DNA of 64,000 nt from CAZUVM01 sp964623885. Lineage in GTDB: Bacteria; Verrucomicrobiota; Verrucomicrobiia; Limisphaerales; UBA8199. The translations under genes and the position numbers were made by a program. Shown here in pieces: positions 51,868 to 59,761 of the stretch. The stretch spans positions 20,391 to 84,390 of the forward strand of contig CAZUVM010000148.1 of assembly GCA_964623885.1 (NCBI GenBank). The letters are read 5' to 3'. The notes below the pieces were generated by a model. The model searched no databases, was not told where the DNA came from, and worked only from the letters and a program-made list of their open reading frames with translations. Each line of letters starts with the position of its first letter. Position 1 is the first letter of the stretch.

Positions 51868-52902
51868 ATGTTTATGAAACTTGCCACATCCTTGAATCAT
51901 ACCGCGGAATGTAAAAACAGGACCCGACTCTGCCGGGCCTTTGGCTGGACCATTTTCGTTGCGCTGACGTTTTCCTTTTGCATCCCCCAGTGCTTGTTGG
52001 CTTCGGAGGATGCGCCGCGGCGTCCGTTTGCGCAGTGGGCTGAGGTGCCGGAGAAAGGGCAGTTCATCTGGGGCACGCTGTACGAACAGTCTGAGGCGTA
52101 CTACATGTGGGAAGGACTGACTCGGCATAATATCACTTTGCATACTCCGGACGGCGAGAGCTACGGAATCGATATTCGACAGGGTTACTTCACTCTGGAG
52201 TACGGCATCACGGGAAAATGGGCAGCGGATGTTAATTTCGGCGCCACCACCGTGGGCTGGCGCTCCTTCGATCCCAACGGCGGCATCCAGGAAACTACCG
52301 GGCTTATGGATACGGCGTTCGGCGTGCGTTACCAGGCTTTTAACGAAGCTGTCGATACCAATTCTCCCTGGATTCCCACGCTGACGTTTCGCGCCGGCGC
52401 CGTCGTGCCCGGCAGCTACGACCGTTACCTGGCCTTCGCGCCGGGAAATCATTCCGTGGCGATCGAACCCTCCATCCTCGTGCGAAAACATTTCGGCTGG
52501 CCCGGCCTGGGCGCCTGGGGCGACGCGTGGTATCGCTGGATGCACACCACCGGCAACGACCAGTACATGGCTTCTTTCGGCCTCTTCCAGCAGTTCGGGC
52601 CTTCCGAAAAAATGGGCAAATGGGAGCTGGACGTTGGCTTCCGTCATCAGCAGGCTACCAGCGGCGAAGATATCATTCTCTTCGGCACCGGCGTCCCCTA
52701 CGACAGCATCAGTTACAAGTCCAACGTGCGCGAAATCAGCGAAACTTTCGTCGCCGGGTTCAGCTATACGACCTTAAAGCGCCACATCCGCTACGGCTTC
52801 GAGTCGCGCAAAACGTTTGAAGGCCGTAACACCGATTCCAAACTCTGGTTGGGCGGTTACCTCGACATTCCTTTCGGCGGGAAGAAAGCCAAGGAAATGT
52901 AG
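51868..52902 (+). CDS. Putative outer-membrane beta-barrel protein
   Basis: 344 residues from ATG 51868 (ATG 51874 is equally possible). A signal-like hydrophobic segment (GWTIFVALTFSFCIPQCLLAS) is followed by alternating aromatic/polar strands such as GYFTLEYGITGKWAADVNFG, TPTLTFRAGAV and SETFVAGFSYTTLKRHIRYGFES. This is the look of transporter- or MetA-pathway-like beta-barrels. No family was identified with certainty. It is divergent from the oxidoreductase, with a 259-base shared upstream region. Confidence 0.65.
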   Translation: MFMKLATSLNHTAECKNRTRLCRAFGWTIFVALTFSFCIPQCLLASEDAPRRPFAQWAEVPEKGQFIWGTLYEQSEAYYMWEGLTRHNITLHTPDGESYGIDIRQGYFTLEYGITGKWAADVNFGATTVGWRSFDPNGGIQETTGLMDTAFGVRYQAFNEAVDTNSPWIPTLTFRAGAVVPGSYDRYLAFAPGNHSVAIEPSILVRKHFGWPGLGAWGDAWYRWMHTTGNDQYMASFGLFQQFGPSEKMGKWELDVGFRHQQATSGEDIILFGTGVPYDSISYKSNVREISETFVAGFSYTTLKRHIRYGFESRKTFEGRNTDSKLWLGGYLDIPFGGKKAKEM

Positions 52903-52928
52903 CCTTCCGACTATGACAGCAACACAGT

Positions 52929-52994
52929 GGTAGGGACGCGGTCCTCGGCGTCCCCGTTCTTGAATTTGGGACGCCGAGGACGGCGTCCCTACCC
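52929..52994. repeat. Head-to-head pair of GGGACGCC repeats, likely bidirectional terminator
   Basis: Two family B copies in opposite orientation, 52929-52954 and 52968-52994, match each other over 26 bases with one mismatch around a 13-base spacer. They lie between the convergent ends of the barrel protein and the discoidin protein, where they could end transcription from both sides. Confidence 0.75.
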
Positions 52995-53028
52995 GAGAGT
53001 CGGTGTTCTACCGGCGCCGTTTTAGCCT

Positions 53029-54009
53029 TTAGTCGGGAATCACAGTGATTTCTGCCACCGAGGTCCAGGGCTGATCGTTAATCTCAGAGAGCGCCTTGAG
53101 CTTGACGAAACGGCACGGTTTCGACTCGAACGTGATTGTCTTCTTCTCTTTGCCACCTTCGAACGTGCCCTTCTTGATCGGTTGACCAAATTCCTTTCCA
53201 TCCTCACTAACGTAAAATTCAAAGTCTTTGATTGTTCCGTTTTCACTATCGTCCTGGCGGGGCAAGTAGGTAAAACCTTTGATCCGGCAAGCTGGAGTGA
53301 GTTCGATCACAATCTCGTGCGGATGTTCGGGATTGGCGTCCTGCCACTGCGTATGCCACTTCGTATCAGGGTCGCCGTCCACAGCATTGGCACCTTTGCC
53401 GTCCTCACCAGCGGTCTCTTCACTATCCACCCTAACAACTTTCAGGGTGGGTTTAATCGGGCCCTTGTCGGCTTCCTGGACAATTCCGATTTCGGCAGCC
53501 GAAGTCCAGGCCTCTCCATTTATCTCCGAGAGCGCCTTCAGCTTCAGGAAACGGCACAGCTTAGGCTCGAATGATACCGTCTTCTTGCTTTTGCCGGACT
53601 CGAAAGCCCCTTTTTTGACAGGTTCGCCGAATTCTTTGCCATCGGCACTAAGGTAGATCTCGTAATCCTTGATCGTTCCGTTCTCGATATCATCCTGGCG
53701 AGGCAAATAGGTGAGTCCTTGAACTCTGGAAGGGCGGCTTAATTCAATAATGATCTCGTGTGGGTGACCGGGATTGGCGTCCTGCCATTGCGTGTGCCAC
53801 ATGGTTTCGGGGTTGCCGTCCACGGCATTGGCGCCCTTGCCGTCTTCGCCAGACGTTTCTTCACTATCTACCTTGATGACCTTGAGAGTAATTTTGTCTT
53901 GCCCGGTAACTTCCGCGTTCCAAAACACAGTGGTGAGGAGCAGCAAAACGAGTCCTGATCGATTGAAGAAAGTCGTTAGATTGCGCTTTGTCAGGTAATT
54001 AGTTTTCAT
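53029..54009 (-). CDS. Secreted protein with two tandem F5/8 type C (discoidin) domains
   Basis: 326 residues. A signal segment (SGLVLLLLTTVFWNAEVTG) precedes two consecutive discoidin-like modules of about 135 residues, each running from V.(K/R)VDSEET.GEDGKGANAVDG to ..TS.AEI. The modules agree at most positions, pointing to a recent duplication. F5/8 domains (CBM32 type) bind galactose, GlcNAc or other glycans, so an extracellular glycan-binding role is plausible. No catalytic domain is attached. ATG 54009 is chosen for the signal; the frame to 54093 is extra. It is divergent from the TlpA-like gene. Confidence 0.85.
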   Translation of the reverse strand: MKTNYLTKRNLTTFFNRSGLVLLLLTTVFWNAEVTGQDKITLKVIKVDSEETSGEDGKGANAVDGNPETMWHTQWQDANPGHPHEIIIELSRPSRVQGLTYLPRQDDIENGTIKDYEIYLSADGKEFGEPVKKGAFESGKSKKTVSFEPKLCRFLKLKALSEINGEAWTSAAEIGIVQEADKGPIKPTLKVVRVDSEETAGEDGKGANAVDGDPDTKWHTQWQDANPEHPHEIVIELTPACRIKGFTYLPRQDDSENGTIKDFEFYVSEDGKEFGQPIKKGTFEGGKEKKTITFESKPCRFVKLKALSEINDQPWTSVAEITVIPD

Positions 54010-54119
54010 GGCCAGGCTTTGTGAAAGAATGTTAACTGTGTTTAGGTTCCATGCCCATCGCCGACCAATACCACCAATCCGACATTGCTGCAATAGCTGC
54101 TCTTTTTAGTAGATGAAGA

Positions 54120-55358
54120 ATGAATTGGCTTAACAAAACTAAAAAGCTGTCGCGACCTGCCTGGTTGGCGGTCGTCCTCTTATTGGTCCTGGCCGCCTGG
54201 TTTTGCTTTCATTTCTGGCTGCAACGCCCGCTGGATCTTTATCTGCTGCTCAACCTGGACAACCCGCGGGAGGAATACTTCAACGAACTGGCCAGAAGTT
54301 CGAGCGATCCTGTTGTTTTCCTGCAGCGCTGCTGGGCGACCGGAAAGATCGCACACCGCGAACTTGTCGTCAGCTACCTAAAAGACCATGCGGCAGCCAC
54401 ACCAGCGTGGTTTGCGCGCGCCGAACCGCTCGCGATTGAGGCTGCTCGAGACGTCGACGAATCCGTCCGCGAGCTCGCACTGGCTACATTAGACCTGGCT
54501 CACAGCACGAATTTGTTTCTCTGTGCCCGCGCGCAATTGGACGACTGCGACCCATCTCTGCGCCTGCTGGGATTGCATTACCTGGGCCGCCGTGACCCGC
54601 GGCAGGCCGTGGCCGTGGCCATGCCGTTGCTGGATGATCCGGATTTGCAGGTCGTGGCTGCCGCCGAAGTTGCGCTCATGCGCTGGACCGGCGAGGATTT
54701 CGGCGTCCGGAATCGACTAGCGGTTTCGACACAGGGGACGAATGGAACTGTCGAAGTGAACGCGGCAGATACCGCAAGCATCCGCGAAGGGGTAGCACGG
54801 CGAAAGCAATGGTGGCAGACGCATTCCGCCGAGTTCCCTCCTCTTTTGCCAAACACCGCGGTTAATACCACATCGCCTCGAGCCTGGGTTCCAGACTTCA
54901 CGTTGAGCGATCTTGAAGGCCGGCGATTTCATATCGCCGACTGCAGGGGGAAAGTCGTGCTGTTGAATTTTTGGGCCACCTGGTGCACGGCGTGCGTGGC
55001 CGAAATCCCCGAGCTGATTGCTCTGCAAAAGGAGGCGGGCGATAGGATAAAAATCTTCGGTGTAACGCTGGATTCACCGAGCGATGCCAATGGCCGTGGC
55101 GGTGGGTCGATGAAAACCGTGCGCGCCACGGTAGCCCGCGCCATGAACGCGCGCGGCATCAACTATTGCGTGCTGCTGGATCCCAGCGCCACGGTCGCCA
55201 CCAAATTCAACGGTGGTGAATTGCCCACCACCGTCATTCTAGACCCGCAAGGACACATTTATCGTCGGTTCCTGGGCGAGCGCGATTTGTCCGTTTTCAA
55301 AGCAATGATTCAGGAAGCTGCCAAACCAGCGACAAATCAGCCAGGTGTACGTCCTTAA
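54120..55358 (+). CDS. HEAT-repeat/TlpA-like thioredoxin-domain membrane protein
   Basis: 412 residues. N-terminal transmembrane anchor (WLAVVLLLVLAAWFCFHFWL), then about 190 residues of HEAT-like helices (IEAARDVDESVRELALATLDLA; DPSLRLLGLHYLGRR; DPDLQVVAAAEVALMRWTG). A TlpA/ResA-type thioredoxin domain follows, with the active site FWATWCTACVAEIPE, FGVTLDSPSD and the cis-Pro loop GELPTTVILD. It should be anchored in the inner membrane with the redox domain outside. The HEAT part probably binds a partner protein; the substrate is unknown. Confidence 0.85.
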   Translation: MNWLNKTKKLSRPAWLAVVLLLVLAAWFCFHFWLQRPLDLYLLLNLDNPREEYFNELARSSSDPVVFLQRCWATGKIAHRELVVSYLKDHAAATPAWFARAEPLAIEAARDVDESVRELALATLDLAHSTNLFLCARAQLDDCDPSLRLLGLHYLGRRDPRQAVAVAMPLLDDPDLQVVAAAEVALMRWTGEDFGVRNRLAVSTQGTNGTVEVNAADTASIREGVARRKQWWQTHSAEFPPLLPNTAVNTTSPRAWVPDFTLSDLEGRRFHIADCRGKVVLLNFWATWCTACVAEIPELIALQKEAGDRIKIFGVTLDSPSDANGRGGGSMKTVRATVARAMNARGINYCVLLDPSATVATKFNGGELPTTVILDPQGHIYRRFLGERDLSVFKAMIQEAAKPATNQPGVRP

Positions 55359-55401
55359 ACCCCGTTCATCTCGTCCATCGTGTCTCCTCCTTCAGTTGCG
55401 T

Positions 55402-56019
55402 CTACTTCGCGAAACAACTCGCCACGGCATAAATCCCAAACGCGACCAGGATACCACCTGAAATTCGATTCACGATCTGCAACCGCTCGGCATCCAGCCG
55501 TGAACGAAAGAACGCCGTGCCGCTGCTCAGCAATAACCACCATATGGCTGAGCCTGTGAACACCCCGCCAACCAGCAGACTGGCATTGAAATAGTCCGGC
55601 GCGCCCGCCAATCCCAGACCGGCGAAAACCGCGACGAATGAGAGAATCGTCATTGGGTTGGTGAGGGTAAGCACCAAAGTTGATAGATAGGCGCTGCTCA
55701 GTCCGGTTTCAGAAATAGTTTCCGGGTTCTCGGATGGTCGCGCCACGAACGTGCGCACACCCAGGTAACAGAGCACCAACCCACCCACAAATCCCAACCA
55801 CACCTTTTGGCTTACCAGGAAATTCGAAATCGCCGTTAATCCAAAACCGGCGATGCAGCCATAGGCTGCATCCGCGGTGGCTGCTCCCAATCCCGTGGCC
55901 AATCCTGCCGCTCGGCCATCCACCAGCGAACGTCGAATGCAGAGCAAACCGATCGGGCCTACCGGTGCCGCAATCGAGAAGCCAATCAAAATTCCCTTAA
56001 GCAGGAAGCCGGGTGTCAT
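55402..56019 (-). CDS. LysE/RhtB-family exporter
   Basis: 205 residues with six hydrophobic segments. The family start GILIGFSIAAPVGPIGLLCIRRSLVDGRAAGLATGLGAATADA (cited as a region, residues about 9-51) contains the conserved APVGP. LTLTNPMTILSF is the second signature. LysE/RhtB proteins export amino acids, such as lysine or homoserine; the cargo is not clear here. Confidence 0.9.
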   Translation of the reverse strand: MTPGFLLKGILIGFSIAAPVGPIGLLCIRRSLVDGRAAGLATGLGAATADAAYGCIAGFGLTAISNFLVSQKVWLGFVGGLVLCYLGVRTFVARPSENPETISETGLSSAYLSTLVLTLTNPMTILSFVAVFAGLGLAGAPDYFNASLLVGGVFTGSAIWWLLLSSGTAFFRSRLDAERLQIVNRISGGILVAFGIYAVASCFAK

Positions 56020-56029
56020 GCGGAGTCCA

Positions 56030-56065
56030 AATTAGTGTTGGTGTTAATTGGTGTCCATTCGGGTT
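56030..56065. repeat. Single arm of the 10-nt-unit repeat
   Basis: AATTAGTGTTGGTGTTAATTGG and on resembles the right arms at 26407-26436 and 63451-63480. No opposite arm was found in the 180-base gap between the LysE gene and the GH92 gene. Confidence 0.5.
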
Positions 56066-56199
56066 CAACTTTCCAAGACTCTTCTTTTGCTTGAGCAAGG
56101 CACGGGCGATTGCTAATAGTTACCTCGCGATTTGTTTGTAATTCTAAATGGTTTGAAAGTCGGACGGAAGCACCCGCCGAATAAATCCAGAGATATCTA

Positions 56200-58971
56200 A
56201 TGAGACCAAGTTCCATCTCCATTTACGTTCTTGCCGGCCTTATGTTCGGCGTGAACCTCACCCAGGCTCTCCCTTCTCCAACCGAGATGCCCTTGCCCCT
56301 GGTAGGCACGGCCGAGCATGGACATGCCTATCCCGGCGCCATTGTGCCCTTCGGAATGGTGCAGCTTAGCCCGGATACGCCTCTGCGGGGTTGGGACGGC
56401 GCCTCGGGTTACCATTATTCGGACTCTTCCATCCTGGGGTTCAGCCACACGCACCTTGCCGGCACGGGTGTAGGCTGCCTGGGCGACGTGCTGGTGACTC
56501 CGACCGTAGGTGAGCTCCAACTCGAAGCGGGAACTCCTGGTCACGGATACGTTTCCCGGTTTTCTCACGCCGAAGAAACGGCAACCCCAGGCTATTACAA
56601 AGTCTTCCTGCAGGACCCAAAAGTGACGGCGGAACTGACGGCGACGGAACGCTGCGGGTTCCATCGATACACGTTTCCGACCACCGATCAGGCGCATGTG
56701 ATCCTGGACCTGGTGCATGGCGTGGACAGCCGGGCCGTGGATTCCACGATCAACATCGAAGGTGATAACACGGTCAGCGGTTCGCGGGTCTCCCAGGGTT
56801 GGGGGGGAAGGCGCGTCGTCTATTTCGTGATGCAGTTCTCGAAACCTTTTGCCTCATTCGGCCTCGAGCTGAACGGAAAACGATCTGCGGAGGGCACGAA
56901 AACCGGCCAGGCGCGTGCGCTTAAGGCGTTCTTTAATTACAAAACCACCGCGAAGGAACCGCTGTTGATTAAAGTCGGTATTTCGGGCACCAGCATCGAC
57001 GGCGCTCGCAAGAATCTGGCAGCGGAAATTCCGGGTTGGGATTTCAACGGAACGCGTTCGGCCGCGGTGCGGCAATGGAAGCAACTGTTCGATACGGTCC
57101 AGGTGGACGCCTTTGACCCGCACATTCGGGCTACTTTTTACGCGAACCTTTATCTGAGCTGCCAGGCGCCTATTCTGTTTAATGACGTGGACGGCACTTA
57201 TCGCGGCTTGGACCACAAAAGCCATCTATCTCCGGGCTTCCAGAACTACACGATTTTCTCTTTATGGGACACTTACCGGGCGGAACATCCGCTGTTGAAC
57301 CTAATTCAACCGCAGCGGGTGAATGATATGGTTCAGTCGTTGTTGGCCGAATACAAGGAATCCGGCTTGCACACCACACCCATCTGGCCGCTGTGGGGGA
57401 ATGAGACGTGGTGCATGATTGGCTACCATTCCGTGCCGGTCATCGTGGATGCGTATTTCAAAGGGTTCCGCGGGTTTGACGCCGAGGCCGCTTACCAGGC
57501 GATGCGTGACACCGCGATGCAGGATCGCAATGGCCTGGACACTTACAAGGGATTGGGATACGTGGCTTCGAAATCAGGCGAGCAGGCTACCTCAAAGACC
57601 ATCGAATACGCTTTTGACGATTGGTGCCTCGCGCGAATGGCAGAAGCCCTCGGCCATCACGAGGATGCGCAAATGTTTTACCGCCGCTGCGCCAATTACC
57701 GAAACCTGTTCGACCGCACGACGACTTTCTTCCGCGGACGCAAAGCCAACGGCGCGTGGCGTTCGCCGTTTGTGGTCAATGCACTCGTGGGCGACGAATA
57801 CACCGAAGCGGACGCGTGGCAGTACGCGTTTGGGGTCCAGCAGGACGTCCCTGGGCTGATCGCGCTCTATGGCGGTGACGAACCGTTTATCAAAAAGCTC
57901 GATGCGCTGTTTGAAGCAGATTCCAAGATCCAGACTTCGATTCCCGATATCAGCGGGCTGGTCGGCCAGTATTCGCAGGGCGACGAGCAGTGCCACCATG
58001 TCGCTTATCTCTACAACTACGCCGGCGCCCCTTACAAAACGCAGGCGCGCGTGCGCCATGTGATGGGAACGTTGTTTAACGACACGCCCGCCGGTGAGTG
58101 CGGCAATGTGGATTGCGGGCAGATGGCCGCCTGGTACGTGTTCAGTGCGCTGGGATTTTACCCCGTGAATCCCGACAGCGGCGTTTACATGCTGGGTAGC
58201 CCGGCCGTGACCGAAGCCGCCCTCCACCTGGACCGGGAGAAATACCATGGCAAGACTTTCAAAGTCGTTGCCGTGAACAATTCGCCTAAGAACATCTACA
58301 TCCAATCCGCGTCGCTAAACGGCAAACCACTCGAGAAAGCCTGGCTGACCCACGAGCAAATCACCTCGGGCGGCGAACTCCGCCTGGTGATGGGCGCCGA
58401 GCCGAACATGCATTGGGGCAGCGCGCCGGAAAACCGCCCGCCCGCCACCATGCCTGCCGGCTTCGCGTACCCCGAGCTCCCCGAGCCGGCCTCGGATAAG
58501 CCCGTGGCTCTGAAGCTGCCTATCCGCATCATCCGCGGCTCCGATGAGCCAGCCGGAGATTTTATTGCCGACCCAAATATGGTCGACGGCGCAATGAACA
58601 GCTCGCACGCGCGAATTGATACGTCCGCGCCGAATGCCGCTCCAGCCGCCGTCTATCAAAGCGAACGCTACGGCCAGGATTTTGCCTATTCGTTCCCGGT
58701 GCCTAAGGACGGCACTTACCACGTGCGCCTTCACTTTGCTGAGGTTTTCGATGATGGAGCCGGTCGCCAGATCGAAGACATCCACATCAACAGCCAGCGG
58801 GTATTGGCGAATCTCGATATCTTTTCAGCAGCCGGCGGAATGAACAAAGCCCTGGTGAAAGATTTCGAGGGGATCCGACCCGACGCCAATGGCAACATCG
58901 TCATCCGTATCTCCTCGCCCTCCAGCAGCCCCGATCGCAACGCAAAAATCAGCGGCATCGAAATCTTTTAA
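56200..58971 (+). CDS. Exported GH92 alpha-1,2-mannosidase with C-terminal malectin domain
   Basis: 923 residues. Signal peptide (SISIYVLAGLMFGVNLTQAL), then GH92 hallmarks: VGTAEHGHAYPGAIVPFGMVQLSPD, FSHTHLAGTGVGCLGDVLVTP, SLWDTYRAEHPL and GECGNVDCGQMAAWYVFSALGFYPV. GH92 enzymes are calcium-dependent exo-alpha-mannosidases. From about residue 785 a malectin-type domain follows (IRIIRGSDEPAGDF, FAYSFPVPKDGTYHVRLHFAEVF), which binds glucose-type oligosaccharides. Released mannose would feed the mannose-6-phosphate isomerases earlier in the window. Confidence 0.95.
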   Translation: MRPSSISIYVLAGLMFGVNLTQALPSPTEMPLPLVGTAEHGHAYPGAIVPFGMVQLSPDTPLRGWDGASGYHYSDSSILGFSHTHLAGTGVGCLGDVLVTPTVGELQLEAGTPGHGYVSRFSHAEETATPGYYKVFLQDPKVTAELTATERCGFHRYTFPTTDQAHVILDLVHGVDSRAVDSTINIEGDNTVSGSRVSQGWGGRRVVYFVMQFSKPFASFGLELNGKRSAEGTKTGQARALKAFFNYKTTAKEPLLIKVGISGTSIDGARKNLAAEIPGWDFNGTRSAAVRQWKQLFDTVQVDAFDPHIRATFYANLYLSCQAPILFNDVDGTYRGLDHKSHLSPGFQNYTIFSLWDTYRAEHPLLNLIQPQRVNDMVQSLLAEYKESGLHTTPIWPLWGNETWCMIGYHSVPVIVDAYFKGFRGFDAEAAYQAMRDTAMQDRNGLDTYKGLGYVASKSGEQATSKTIEYAFDDWCLARMAEALGHHEDAQMFYRRCANYRNLFDRTTTFFRGRKANGAWRSPFVVNALVGDEYTEADAWQYAFGVQQDVPGLIALYGGDEPFIKKLDALFEADSKIQTSIPDISGLVGQYSQGDEQCHHVAYLYNYAGAPYKTQARVRHVMGTLFNDTPAGECGNVDCGQMAAWYVFSALGFYPVNPDSGVYMLGSPAVTEAALHLDREKYHGKTFKVVAVNNSPKNIYIQSASLNGKPLEKAWLTHEQITSGGELRLVMGAEPNMHWGSAPENRPPATMPAGFAYPELPEPASDKPVALKLPIRIIRGSDEPAGDFIADPNMVDGAMNSSHARIDTSAPNAAPAAVYQSERYGQDFAYSFPVPKDGTYHVRLHFAEVFDDGAGRQIEDIHINSQRVLANLDIFSAAGGMNKALVKDFEGIRPDANGNIVIRISSPSSSPDRNAKISGIEIF

Positions 58972-59036
58972 TATTCCAGGCTGAGTAATCGAACAGCGGT
59001 AAATTGATCTCAGTCCCCCTTGCACTACGTCCCGCT

Positions 59037-59061
59037 CTCCGGTGCAAGAACTGCACCAGAG
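59037..59061. other. Stem-loop in the GH92-EIIA gap
   Basis: GGTGCA (59041-59046) and TGCACC (59052-59057) form a 6-bp stem with a 5-base loop, extended by CTC/GAG past a mismatch. There is no T-run. The rest of the 244-base gap shows no recognisable signal. Confidence 0.4.
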
Positions 59062-59215
59062 ACCCCTGGACCCGCGCTATGCCGGCAGGGTCAAACCTGC
59101 ACTGTTCAATCGCAAATACCTGCGGCATAATGATTTGCATTCACGACTGTTCACTTGGGCATAGGATTTGCGAATACGGCCGGCTCATGTTGAGTGACAG
59201 AGATTTTTATAGACT

Positions 59216-59713
59216 ATGAACACGTTGGCGGAGCTTAGCAGCGAGGAATTAATGGTGCCGACGCTCCGCAGCCGGGACGCGACCGGCATTGTATTTGAGC
59301 TGTGCGAGCAATTTGAGGCAGCCGGGCGCATTCCTGATGCTCGAGTGCTGGCGGACGCTGTGATCCAACGTGAGCTAATGGCCAGCACGGCACTCTCGCC
59401 GGGATGGGCGATGCCGCATGCGCGGTTGCTAAGTTCATGTGAGTTGTCGGTGGCGGTAGGGCGTTGCGCAGAACCGGTGATCTGGTTCGAGTCGAACCAA
59501 CTTATACAGATGGTGTTCCTTTTTGCGGTGCCTGAATTCGCAGCTGCCGATTACCTGACAGTCGTGTCGGCCATGGCGCGCTTTGCCAAGGAGGACGAAC
59601 GCGTCGATCAACTCCGGCTCGCATCCGATCGGAAGAACATGCTGCAAGTCATTCGTCAGATCAAACTGCGTCCCTCACGCGCCCCATCCCGCCCGCTCGC
59701 GCTTGCCCGTTGA
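59216..59713 (+). CDS. PTS EIIA-type (PtsN-like) regulatory protein
   Basis: 165 residues of the fructose/mannitol EIIA (PTS_EIIA_2) family, with the phospho-accepting His in PGWAMPHARL (His68). It lacks EIIB/EIIC partners nearby, so regulation rather than sugar uptake is likely, as for PtsN. It lies 48 bases before a SulP transporter in the same direction, suggesting it may control that transporter. Confidence 0.85.
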   Translation: MNTLAELSSEELMVPTLRSRDATGIVFELCEQFEAAGRIPDARVLADAVIQRELMASTALSPGWAMPHARLLSSCELSVAVGRCAEPVIWFESNQLIQMVFLFAVPEFAAADYLTVVSAMARFAKEDERVDQLRLASDRKNMLQVIRQIKLRPSRAPSRPLALAR

Positions 59714-59761
59714 CCTCTGCAGATTTTTCTTCTTCGAAGCTATTCCCTGATTTCGCGACTC

